A DNA stretch of 58,420 nucleotides, from assembly GCF_031181555.1 (NCBI RefSeq), contig NZ_JAPSKQ010000017.1, positions 1 through 58,420 on the forward strand. The letters run 5' to 3'. Source of the DNA: Streptomyces sp. (GTDB lineage Bacteria > Actinomycetota > Actinomycetes > Streptomycetales > Streptomycetaceae). Below are positions 36,073 through 43,968 of the stretch, piece after piece (the first letter of the stretch is position 1; each line of letters opens with the position of its first letter). Made by a program: the position numbers and the translations under genes. Under the pieces are notes generated by a model, which worked only from the letters and a program-made list of their open reading frames with translations, searched no databases and was not told the origin of the DNA.

Positions 36073-36522
36073 ATGGAGCTGCGCACCGTCGAGGAGCTGA
36101 TGGACCTGCTGTACGCGTGTCGGGGCACCCGGGAGGTGCCGGGCCGGGGCGGCACCCCGGTCGACGCCCACGAGCACGCGCTGCGGACCGCCGCGCTGCT
36201 GCGCCGCGGCCGGCCCGCGGACAAGGAGCTCCAGGTGGCGGGCCTGGTGCGGCCCGTCGGCCTGCTGCTGTGGCCGGCCGAACCGGTGGGACGGGCCGAC
36301 CGTGCGGCGGACGCGATACGGGCCCTGCTCGGCGAGCGGGTCGCCGGCCTGGTCCGCCGTCACCCTCGAAGCGGCCCTCCCGCCGACGACGACCTCCTCA
36401 CCCTGCGCGCTGCGGACGAGGAGGCCCGCGCCACCTGTTTCGACGCCGGGGTCCTGGAGGACTGGCGCACCGTGCTGGAGCTGCTGGCGGCGCGCAACTC
36501 ACGGCTGGGCGCGGTCGACTGA
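36073..36522 (+). CDS. HD-domain-like protein with the HD pair missing
   Basis: 149 residues from an ATG with GGGAGG about eight bases upstream. An in-frame GTG at 35977 would add 32 residues. The sequence VDAHEHALRTAALLRRGRPA followed by DKELQVAGLVRPVGLLLWP aligns by eye with HD phosphohydrolase/PhnZ-like proteins (EHALQTA, then ALLHDIGHLL). However, the diagnostic His-Asp is Arg-Pro here. The later segment RAADEEARATCFDAGVLEDW also fits that family. Metal-dependent catalysis is unlikely, and a binding or regulatory role is possible. The family link is inference. Confidence 0.7.
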   Translation: MELRTVEELMDLLYACRGTREVPGRGGTPVDAHEHALRTAALLRRGRPADKELQVAGLVRPVGLLLWPAEPVGRADRAADAIRALLGERVAGLVRRHPRSGPPADDDLLTLRAADEEARATCFDAGVLEDWRTVLELLAARNSRLGAVD

Positions 36523-36547
36523 CGGGCCGCCGGTCCGTCCGCCGCCG

Positions 36548-38023
36548 TCACCACTTGCCGGGCGCGTAGTCCTTCAGGAAGACGCCGTACAGGTCCTCGC
36601 CCGCCTCGCCGCGCACGATGGGGTCGTAGACGCGGGCCGCGCCGTCGACCAGGTCGAGCGGGGCGTGGAAGCCGGCCTCGGCGAGGCGCACCTTGTCCGG
36701 GTGGGGGCGCTCGTCGGTGATCCAGCCGGTGTCGACGGCCGTCATCAGGATGCGGTCCTTGTCGAACATCTCCTGGGCGCTGGTGCGCGTGAGCATGTTC
36801 AGGGCGGCCTTGGCCATGTTGGTGTGCGGGTGGCCGGCGCCCTTGTAGCCGCGGGCGAAGACGCCCTCCATGGCGGAGACGTTCACGATGTACCTCCGCC
36901 GGGCCGGGGAGGCCGCCATGGCCGGGCGGAGCCGGCTGATGAGGAGGAACGGCGCGGTGGAGTTGCAGAGCTGGACCTCGAGCAGCTCGACCGGAGTGAC
37001 CTCCTCCACCGTCTGCACCCAGCTGTTGGTGTCGTGCAGGTCCGGGACCAGACCACCGGCGTCGATCGCGGTGCCGGCGGCGATGCGCTCCAGGGAGGCG
37101 GAGCCGGAGACCAGCGCCAGGTCGGTGACGTCCTGCGCGGTGAGCGCGCCGCTCCCGGCGACCGGGAGCTCGGCCACCGCGCCGGAGCCGAAGGTGCCGA
37201 TCACCTCGGCCGCGGGCAGTTCACCGGCGGGCAGCGGGGCGGACTCGGCGGCGACCAGCTCGCTGTAGGCCTGCGGGGAGCGCCGGACGGTCTGGGCGGC
37301 GTTGTTGATGAGGATGTCGAGCGGTCCGGCGGCGGCGACCGAGTCGGCGAGCGCGACGACCTGGGCGGGGTCGCGCAGGTCGATGCCGACGATCTTCAGC
37401 CGGTGGATCCACTCGTCGCTGTCGGGCTGGGCCTTGAAGCGGCGGATGGCGTCGTTCGGGAAGCGGGTGGTGATCGTGGTGTGCGCGCCGTCGCGCAGCA
37501 GCCGCAGCGCTATGTACATGCCGATCTTGGCGCGGCCACCGGTGAGCAGGGCGCGCTTGCCGGTGAGGTCGGTGCGGGCGTCGCGCCGGGCCCGGTTCTC
37601 GGCGGCGCACTTCTGGCACAGCTGGTGGTAGAAGTAGTCGACCTCGACGTAGCGGGTCTTGCAGACGTAGCAGGAGCGGGGGCGCTGGAGGATCCCCGCG
37701 ATCTGACCGGGCGCGACGCGGGAGGACGGCAGGATGCCTTCCGTCTCGTCGTCGATGCGCTCGGCGGAGCCGGTCGCGGTGGCCTCGGTGACCGCCCTGT
37801 CGTGGGCGGTCTTGGCGGCCCGGCGTTCCTGGCGCCGGCGCTGCTTGACGGTGCGGTAGATGTGCGAGGTGGCCCGGCGGACCAGGATCGCGTCCGGGTG
37901 GTCGACGTCGAGCTTGTCGAGTTCCTCGAGCACGCTGAGGCAGACGGCGAGCCGCTCCGGGTCGATGCCGGGCCCGTGTGCCACCGCGTCCGTGGCCCGG
38001 GGGCCGTCCTCTGTCACCGTCAT
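36548..38023 (-). CDS. zinc-ribbon SDR-fold protein lacking the catalytic Tyr
   Basis: 491 residues. An N-terminal helical region of about 110 residues is followed by a Cys4 motif (CYVCKTRY, then LCQKCAAE), probably a zinc ribbon. A short-chain dehydrogenase fold follows: ALLTGGRAKIGMYIALRLL (altered glycine loop), GIDLRDP, LINNAAQT, VNVSAMEG with Ser, then GYKGAGHPHTNMAKAAL. At the place of YxxxK there is TNMAK, so the active Tyr is replaced by Thr. VDTGWITDERPHP completes the fold. The family is conserved in actinobacteria as I recall. Function unknown, and redox chemistry is doubtful. Confidence 0.85.
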   Translation of the reverse strand: MTVTEDGPRATDAVAHGPGIDPERLAVCLSVLEELDKLDVDHPDAILVRRATSHIYRTVKQRRRQERRAAKTAHDRAVTEATATGSAERIDDETEGILPSSRVAPGQIAGILQRPRSCYVCKTRYVEVDYFYHQLCQKCAAENRARRDARTDLTGKRALLTGGRAKIGMYIALRLLRDGAHTTITTRFPNDAIRRFKAQPDSDEWIHRLKIVGIDLRDPAQVVALADSVAAAGPLDILINNAAQTVRRSPQAYSELVAAESAPLPAGELPAAEVIGTFGSGAVAELPVAGSGALTAQDVTDLALVSGSASLERIAAGTAIDAGGLVPDLHDTNSWVQTVEEVTPVELLEVQLCNSTAPFLLISRLRPAMAASPARRRYIVNVSAMEGVFARGYKGAGHPHTNMAKAALNMLTRTSAQEMFDKDRILMTAVDTGWITDERPHPDKVRLAEAGFHAPLDLVDGAARVYDPIVRGEAGEDLYGVFLKDYAPGKW

Positions 38024-38128
38024 CGCCGCTGCCGTTTCCCGCTCTGCCGTCGCGGCGCTCCGTATCGCGCCCGCTGTCGAACGGGGGATTTTACGGAGCG
38101 TCGGGCCGCAGCGCCAAACCCGCGGTGA

Positions 38129-39556
38129 TCAGGTGTCGCAGGCGTCGATCAGTGTCTCCGCCTCCTCGGTCACCGCGGCGGCCAGCCGGTCGAGGTCCGG
38201 GACGGCCGCGCCGTCGGCCACCAGCCCGTAGTGGACGCGTCCGCGGTAGGTGGAGACCGCGACCGCGAGGGAGTGTCCGGGGGCCAGCGGCGCGAGCGGG
38301 AAGACCGCGCCGAGCGGGTCGCCACCGAGCTTCAGGCCGAAGCCGGGCAGCGGCACGCTGGTGACCAGGACGTCGAACCAGAGGCGGGCCGCCTGGCCGA
38401 GCAGCGGTCCGCCGAGCCGGTGGCCGAGCGGCGGCACGTGGTCGGCGAGCAGGGCGACGGCACCGGCGCCCCGGTGGGGACCGGCGTCCTTGTTGCGGTC
38501 CATGGCGGTGCGCACCAGGGCGAGGCGCGCGAGCGGGTCCCGCTCGTCGACGGGCAGCCGCAGCAGGTACCCGGAGAGCCGGTTGCCCTGCGGGTGGGCG
38601 GTGCGCGGCCGGCGCCGGGAGACGGGGACGAGGGCGCGGGGGGCGACGCCCTCGCTGCCGTCGCCGCGCTCGTCGAGCCAGCGGCGCAGCGCGCCGGCGA
38701 CGACCGCGATCAGTACGTCGTTGACGGTGCCGCCGACGCTCTTGCGGATCCGGTGCACGTCGTCGAGGTCGAGCACCACGCCGGCGGTGCGGCGGGTGCC
38801 GCTGGGGGCGCAGCCGAGCGCGGGCGAGGACCGCATGTCGAGGGTGGACCGGGCGACGGCGGCGCCGATGTCCAGGGCCCGTCCGGCGTCGGACAGGGCG
38901 CCCCGGACGAGGTCGGGCACCTTGCGCACGTCCGGGATTAGCCCGCGCGGCGGCTCGGCCGGGCGGGGCCGGGGTGCGGGCAGGTCCATCGGGTCCATCA
39001 GCGCGGCGGCCAGGGTGAGGGCGCGCAGCCCGTCGGCGAGGGCGTGGTGGAACTTGAACAGCACCGCGAACGAGGCACCGTCCTGTCCCGGCAGCACATG
39101 GGCCTCCCAGGGCGGTCGGCTGCGCTCCAGCGGGCGCTCCATGAGCCGCCCGGCCGCGGCGTGGAAGTCGGCGGCCGGGGCGTGCAGCCGGATGTGGTCC
39201 ACGGGGTCGAAGCCGGGGTCGGGTTCCCGCGCGGCGCCACCGAAGGCGAACGGCCCGCGCAGGGCGGAGGCGAGCGGGCGGCGCAGGGCGGAGGCGAGCG
39301 ACTCGCCCGGGGCCGGCCACGGGCGCCGGAGCGCCGAGAGCGACGGCCGCGCGGTGAGCGGCTGCCACACGTCCCGGATGCGCATCCGCAGGCCGGGTAC
39401 GGCGGCGGCCCGGGCGGCGAGCAGGTCGGCCGCGTGGGCGCCCGCGGAGGGCGAGCGGGCCGCGAAGACGCCGAGCGCCCCCAGGTGCATGGGATGGCCG
39501 GCGGACTCCAGGTTCCAGAACGCCAGGTCGAGAGGAGCGAGCGGGTCTGCGGTCAC
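38129..39556 (-). CDS. wax ester synthase/diacylglycerol acyltransferase (WS/DGAT)
   Basis: 475 residues from the GTG at 39556 (GAGAGG eight bases upstream), giving the family start MTADPLAPLDLAFWNLESA. The catalytic HHxxxDG is intact in FKFHHALADGLRA. Later motifs GGTVNDVLIAVVAGALRRWL and TSVPLPGFGLKLGG are typical. It esterifies acyl-CoA to diacylglycerol or long alcohols, producing storage lipid at the membrane. An 8-residue segment (LASALRRP / LASALRGP) is tandemly duplicated near residues 90-106, encoded by a 24-base repeat. It lies upstream of the SDR-like gene on the same strand with about 105 bases between. Confidence 0.92.
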   Translation of the reverse strand: MTADPLAPLDLAFWNLESAGHPMHLGALGVFAARSPSAGAHAADLLAARAAAVPGLRMRIRDVWQPLTARPSLSALRRPWPAPGESLASALRRPLASALRGPFAFGGAAREPDPGFDPVDHIRLHAPAADFHAAAGRLMERPLERSRPPWEAHVLPGQDGASFAVLFKFHHALADGLRALTLAAALMDPMDLPAPRPRPAEPPRGLIPDVRKVPDLVRGALSDAGRALDIGAAVARSTLDMRSSPALGCAPSGTRRTAGVVLDLDDVHRIRKSVGGTVNDVLIAVVAGALRRWLDERGDGSEGVAPRALVPVSRRRPRTAHPQGNRLSGYLLRLPVDERDPLARLALVRTAMDRNKDAGPHRGAGAVALLADHVPPLGHRLGGPLLGQAARLWFDVLVTSVPLPGFGLKLGGDPLGAVFPLAPLAPGHSLAVAVSTYRGRVHYGLVADGAAVPDLDRLAAAVTEEAETLIDACDT

Positions 39557-39804
39557 GGGCTTGCCTCTCATCGGCAACGGGGCGGATCGGGCGCGGGACG
39601 GATCAGCAGTCAATCGCCTCCGACCGATTACGGTCAAGCACGATCCGGCTACGCACAGTTAACATCATGTGGCGTCTCCGCCCCTTCCGACGGTGCGGCG
39701 GAAGGGGCGGAACTCGGGTGACCGGCGGGGTTACGGCGGCGCGGTCCGCGCCTCCCCGGGTGTCCTACGCCACCCGGACGGGCGCGGGCCGCCGGTGGAG
39801 CCCC

Positions 39805-42435
39805 TCATCGGGCGGCGCCCTCCGGGGCCGGGCAGCCCGCGGGCCGTGCCCGGGAGGCGTCCCGGATCAGGGCCTCGTGCGCGGCCTTCACCCGGGCCAC
39901 GTCCGGCTTCATGACGCGGCGGTCGTAGGTGAGCAGACCGTTGAGCTCGCCCTCGACGTCCGTGATCTGGGTGTAGACGGCGCCGTTGCTGCCCCGGCAC
40001 ACCAGCGCGCGCACCTCGTCGAGCTTGGTGAGGTAGTCGTCGGTGTAGGTCGCCGGGTCGACGTCGACGTACGACTGCTGCACCGACCAGGCGTGCCCGG
40101 GCACCGCGAGGCCCAGGCCGCCGTACTCGCCGCTGACCAGGGCGCGCTTCCCGTCCGGGCGGGGCGGGAGCGCGGGGCTGGGATAACCGTGCTCGTCCAT
40201 GATGTCGCCGGTGCCCCCGTCGGCGCCGAGGTTGAGCCCCGACTGGTTGTTGACCAGGCGGGTGGGGTCCCAGGCCTTGGCCTGTTCGGCGACGCGGCCG
40301 ACGTCGTACTGGCCCCAGCCCTCGTTGAAGGTGACCCACATGACGATCGACGGGCTGCTGAGGTGCTCGTCGATCATCTCCTTCATCTCCCGCTCGTAAC
40401 GGGCGCGGGCCTCGGCGCCCGGGTTCACCCCGGCCGTCATGGAGGGCATGTCCTGCCACACCAGCAGCCCCAGCCGGTCGGCCCAGTAGAACCAGCGGTC
40501 CGGTTCGACCTTGATGTGCTTGCGCACCGAGTTGAAGCCGAGCTTCTTGTGCATGCGCAGGTCGTACGCGAGGGCCTCGTCGGTGGGCGCGGTGTGCAGG
40601 CCGTCGGGCCAGAAGCCCTGGTCGAGGGTGGCCATGAGGAAGACCGGTTCCCCGTTGAGGACCGTGCGCGGCACGCCGTCCACCTGCTCGACGGCGATGG
40701 AGCGCATCCCGAAGTAGCTGCCGACGCGGTCGTCGCCGACGGTGACCTTCAGCCGGTACAGGAACGGGTCGTCGGGCGACCACAGGCGCGGGTCCTCGAT
40801 CCTCAGGGTCAGCGGCTGCCCGGTGCGGCCGCTCGCCGTGGCGACCTCGCGCCCCCCGTCGTACGCGGTCGCCGTGACCGGTACGCCGTCCCGGACGCCC
40901 TTCGCCTTCACGGTGAGCCGCTCGCCGGGCACGTCGGGGACGAGTTCGAGGGAGTCGACGTGGTCGGGGGCGACCGGTTCCATCCAGACCGTCTGCCAGA
41001 TGCCCGAGCTGGGCGTGTACCAGATGCCGCTGGGGTCCAGGCGCTGCTTGCCGAGCGGCGGGTTCTCGCCGTGCGCGGCGTCGGTGGGGTCGTACACGCC
41101 GACGATGAGCTCCTGGGTGCGACCGGGCTTCAGCGCGTCGGTGACGTCGGCGCCGAACTTGTCGTAGCCGCCCTCGTGCGCGGCGACCTTCGTGCCGTTG
41201 ACGTACACCTCGGCGCGCCAGTCGACGGCGCCGAAGTTCAGCCGCAGCCGTTTGGCGGAGCCGATGCGCCAGTCCCGGGGGACGGTGAAGGTGCGGCGGT
41301 ACCACATGCGGTCCTCGTGCCGCTGGATCCCGGAGAGCTGGGACTCCACCGGGTACGGGACGAGGATGCGCTCCTCGAGCGTCTTCCCGACGGGCGGCCG
41401 CTCGCCCTCCTCGGCGGCGGCGAACTGCCAGCGGCCGTTGAGGTTGCGCCAGTCCTTCCGGGTGAGCTGCGGGCGCGGGTACTCGGGAAGGGCGTTGTCC
41501 GGGCCCACCTCGTCGGCCCACCTGGTGCGCAGCTCGTGGGTGGAGCGGTTGGGGCCGCTGCTCAGGAACGCGTCCACGGGGTCGCCGTCGGCGGAGGTCA
41601 GGCCGCCCTGTCCGTCGTAGCGGACGTCGGCGCTGCCGCGGGCGGTGCCGGTCTTGTTGCCGACGACCGGCTCGGCGAGCGTGACGAGCAGCGCCCTGGG
41701 ATCGGCCGGGTCCGGCTTCGCCGACTTCAGGGGCCACTCGGCGCCGCCGATCACCGCGTTCAGGTGGTCGGTGAATCCGGCCGGGGGCGCGGCGAGCGGC
41801 CGGGGGAAGTCGAGCTTCAGGGTGCGGCCGGAGGCGAGGACGGTGGCGGCGAGGGCGCCGTCGTAGTCGAAGCCGTCGGGGAGGCGGAACGCCGACTGCG
41901 GAACGGGTTCCTTGGTGCCGCCGGGTTCGGTCCAGCGCAGGTGGAGGTTGGAGCCGCCGTAGTGCTCGAAGTACTCGACCTTGAGGTCGTGGGCCCGGCC
42001 GGCGGTCAGCTCGATCGGCTCGGCGGTCTGTTCGCGGTCCCAGTCGTCGACCCAGTGGTCGATGGCGAGCCGGCCGTCGATCCACAGGCGGAAGCCGTTG
42101 TCCCCGATGATCGAGAAGGTGTGGGCACCGGTCTTCTCCGGCACGATCTTCCCGGTCCAGCGGACGCTGACGTCGTCCGACCGGCCGGTGGTGACGTTCA
42201 GGCGCGGCTCCAGGTTGTCGAAGTCGAGGTGCGGGTCGAAGGCGGTGGCCTTGAGCTCGTGGAAGTCGAAGGCGCCGGGGGCGGAGTGGGTGTAGTACTC
42301 GCCCTTCAGGCCGTGGATCTCCACCGGGTCGTCCTCCGCCGCGGTCGCGGCCGGGCCGGTGGCGGTGAGGCCGGCGGTTCCCAGTGCGGCGGCCAGGAGA
42401 AGCGCGAAACGGTTTCTGAGTCGTCTGATGCGCAC
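39805..42435 (-). CDS. secreted PA14-GH2 glycoside hydrolase (beta-galactosidase/glucuronidase-like)
   Basis: 876 residues, GTG start with GGAGG close upstream. Signal peptide RRLRNRFALLLAAALGTAG ends near ATAAED. A PA14 domain (about 40-165: GLKGEYYTHSAPGAFDFHEL, GAHTFSIIGDNGFRLWIDGR) should bind carbohydrate. The GH2 sandwich domain includes RMWYRRTFTVP, NFGAVDWRAEVYVNG and SGIWQTVWMEP. The TIM barrel has FNSVRKHIKVEPDRWFYWAD, the acid/base Glu in VTFNEGWGQYD and the nucleophile Glu in LVSGEYGG. Extracellular beta-glycosidase, exact sugar unknown. A LacI-type palindrome lies about 105 bases upstream. Confidence 0.92.
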   Translation of the reverse strand: MRIRRLRNRFALLLAAALGTAGLTATGPAATAAEDDPVEIHGLKGEYYTHSAPGAFDFHELKATAFDPHLDFDNLEPRLNVTTGRSDDVSVRWTGKIVPEKTGAHTFSIIGDNGFRLWIDGRLAIDHWVDDWDREQTAEPIELTAGRAHDLKVEYFEHYGGSNLHLRWTEPGGTKEPVPQSAFRLPDGFDYDGALAATVLASGRTLKLDFPRPLAAPPAGFTDHLNAVIGGAEWPLKSAKPDPADPRALLVTLAEPVVGNKTGTARGSADVRYDGQGGLTSADGDPVDAFLSSGPNRSTHELRTRWADEVGPDNALPEYPRPQLTRKDWRNLNGRWQFAAAEEGERPPVGKTLEERILVPYPVESQLSGIQRHEDRMWYRRTFTVPRDWRIGSAKRLRLNFGAVDWRAEVYVNGTKVAAHEGGYDKFGADVTDALKPGRTQELIVGVYDPTDAAHGENPPLGKQRLDPSGIWYTPSSGIWQTVWMEPVAPDHVDSLELVPDVPGERLTVKAKGVRDGVPVTATAYDGGREVATASGRTGQPLTLRIEDPRLWSPDDPFLYRLKVTVGDDRVGSYFGMRSIAVEQVDGVPRTVLNGEPVFLMATLDQGFWPDGLHTAPTDEALAYDLRMHKKLGFNSVRKHIKVEPDRWFYWADRLGLLVWQDMPSMTAGVNPGAEARARYEREMKEMIDEHLSSPSIVMWVTFNEGWGQYDVGRVAEQAKAWDPTRLVNNQSGLNLGADGGTGDIMDEHGYPSPALPPRPDGKRALVSGEYGGLGLAVPGHAWSVQQSYVDVDPATYTDDYLTKLDEVRALVCRGSNGAVYTQITDVEGELNGLLTYDRRVMKPDVARVKAAHEALIRDASRARPAGCPAPEGAAR

Positions 42436-42537
42436 GGATCCTCCGTCGGTGAGGAAGGTGACGGCTCGCTGCTCAGTACGTGGTGCTCAGTGCTCGGCGT
42501 TTCCTTGTGTTCCGTTGTGTGCGTTGCACGCGGTCGT

Positions 42538-42547
42538 ACAACGTTGT
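42538..42547. promoter_or_regulatory. LacI-type palindrome upstream of the GH2 gene
   Basis: ACAACGTTGT is a perfect 10-base palindrome with the central AACGTT typical of LacI-family operators in actinobacteria. It lies between the GH2 gene and the glgC terminator. No lacI gene is in the window, so the regulator would be encoded elsewhere. Confidence 0.5.
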
Positions 42548-42606
42548 CATGAACAGTACTTGGCATAACAGCACGGATTCCGCCGTCCGTCCAGGGACAT
42601 GACAAA

Positions 42607-42638
42607 GGCCCCGGTGGTCACCACGACCGACCGGGGCC
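42607..42638 (-). terminator. stem-loop downstream of glgC
   Basis: GGCCCCGGT (42607-42615) pairs with ACCGGGGCC (42630-42638), with a smaller GGT/ACC pairing inside the loop. It lies 23 bases past the glgC stop, in a good place for a terminator. Confidence 0.6.
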
Positions 42639-42660
42639 CCACGCGCCCCCCGTGCCGCCG

Positions 42661-43917
42661 CTACGGCACCCGCTGTCCCTTCCCGAGGGCGATCACCCCG
42701 CCCTTGGACACCGTGTACAGCTCCGCGTCCCGCTCCGGGTTGACGCCGATCGCCGCGCCCGGCGGCACCTCGACGTTCTTGTCGAGCACCGCCCCGCGCA
42801 CCACCGCGCCCCGCCCGACGTGGACGTTGTCGTGCAGCACCGAGCCCTGCACCACGGCCCCCGGATCGACGACCACGCCCGGCGACAGCACGGACCGCGT
42901 GACCTGGCCCCGGATCAGGCAGCCCGCGCTGATGATGGACTCGCTCGCCATGCCGCCGGCGTTGAAGCGGGCGGGCGAGAGCTGGCCGGAGTGGGTGTAG
43001 ACGGGCCACTGCCGGTTGTAGAGGTTGAACGCGGGGCGCTCGGCGATCAGGTCCATGTGCGCCTCGTAGTACGCGTCCAGGGTGCCGACGTCCCGCCAGT
43101 AGCCCTGGTCGCGGCTGGTCTCGCCGGGCACGTGGTTGGTGCTGAAGTCGTACAGGGCGGCCTCGCCCCGCTCGGTGAGCTGGGGCAGGATCGAACCGCC
43201 CATGTCGTGCACCGACTTCTCGTCCTCGGCGTCCCGCTGGAGCGCCTCGATGAGGACCTTGGTGGTGAAGAGGTAGTTGCCCATGGAGGCGAACACGCAC
43301 TCGGGATCGTCGGCGAGTCCGGGCGGGTCGGCGGGCTTCTCCAGGAAGCGCTCCACGGTCCGGCCGTCCGCACCCGGGGTGATCACCCCGAAGGCGGAGG
43401 ACTCCGAGCGCGGCACCCGGATCCCGGCCACCGTGACCCCGGCGCCGCTCTCGACGTGCTGGGCGAGCATCTGGCGCGGGTCCATGCGGTACACGTGGTC
43501 GGCGCCGAACACCGCCACGTAATCCGGCCGTTCGTCGTAGACCAGGTTCAGCGACTGCAGGATGGCGTCGGCGCTGCCCAGGTACCAGCGCGGGCCGAGG
43601 CGCTGCTGGGCGGGGACCGGCGTGACGTAGTTGCCGAGCAGGCTGGACATCCGCCAGGTGGTGGTGATGTGCCGGTCCAGCGAGTGCGACTTGTACTGCG
43701 TGAGCACGCAGATGCGCAGGATGTCGCCGTTGACGAGGTTGGACAGGACGAAGTCGACCAGGCGGTACGTGCCGCCGAAGGTGACCGCCGGTTTGGCGCG
43801 GTCCGCCGTGAGGGGCATCAGCCGCTTGCCCTCGCCGCCCGCCAGCACGATTCCCAGGACCGAAGGACCTCCCCCACTCTCGGCTTCGCTCGAGCGGGGG
43901 TACCCCCATCGACGCAT
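42661..43917 (-). CDS. glgC: glucose-1-phosphate adenylyltransferase with an unusual N-terminal insertion
   Basis: 418 residues. It makes ADP-glucose from glucose 1-phosphate and ATP. Motifs: [20 protein letters not shown] (nucleotide loop), [40 protein letters not shown] (catalytic Asp), [17 protein letters not shown], and the left-handed beta-helix end with [17 protein letters not shown]. The ATG at 43917 has GGGGAG upstream. The first residues read MRR, then 12 residues ([12 protein letters not shown]), then [13 protein letters not shown]. As I recall, Streptomyces GlgC normally runs MRR-GGPSVLG. The 12 extra codons coincide with a dispersed repeat (43868-43909). The enzyme core is intact. 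Confidence 0.94.
   Translation of the reverse strand: MRRWGYPRSSEAESGGGPSVLGIVLAGGEGKRLMPLTADRAKPAVTFGGTYRLVDFVLSNLVNGDILRICVLTQYKSHSLDRHITTTWRMSSLLGNYVTPVPAQQRLGPRWYLGSADAILQSLNLVYDERPDYVAVFGADHVYRMDPRQMLAQHVESGAGVTVAGIRVPRSESSAFGVITPGADGRTVERFLEKPADPPGLADDPECVFASMGNYLFTTKVLIEALQRDAEDEKSVHDMGGSILPQLTERGEAALYDFSTNHVPGETSRDQGYWRDVGTLDAYYEAHMDLIAERPAFNLYNRQWPVYTHSGQLSPARFNAGGMASESIISAGCLIRGQVTRSVLSPGVVVDPGAVVQGSVLHDNVHVGRGAVVRGAVLDKNVEVPPGAAIGVNPERDAELYTVSKGGVIALGKGQRVP
43868..43909 (-). repeat. dispersed hairpin repeat, copy 2, inside glgC
   Basis: Read on the minus strand this is ATGGGGGTACCCCCGCTCGA, then GCGAAGCCGAGAGTGGGGGA, closely matching copy 1 at 34313-34358. The GGGGGTACCCCC part is a perfect palindrome. 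It lies just inside glgC and adds 12 codons without breaking the frame. Confidence 0.7.
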
Positions 43918-43968
43918 GGCCGCTCCCCTCACGCCGGATTTCCCCAAGACTGCCCCGGACAGGCGGGA

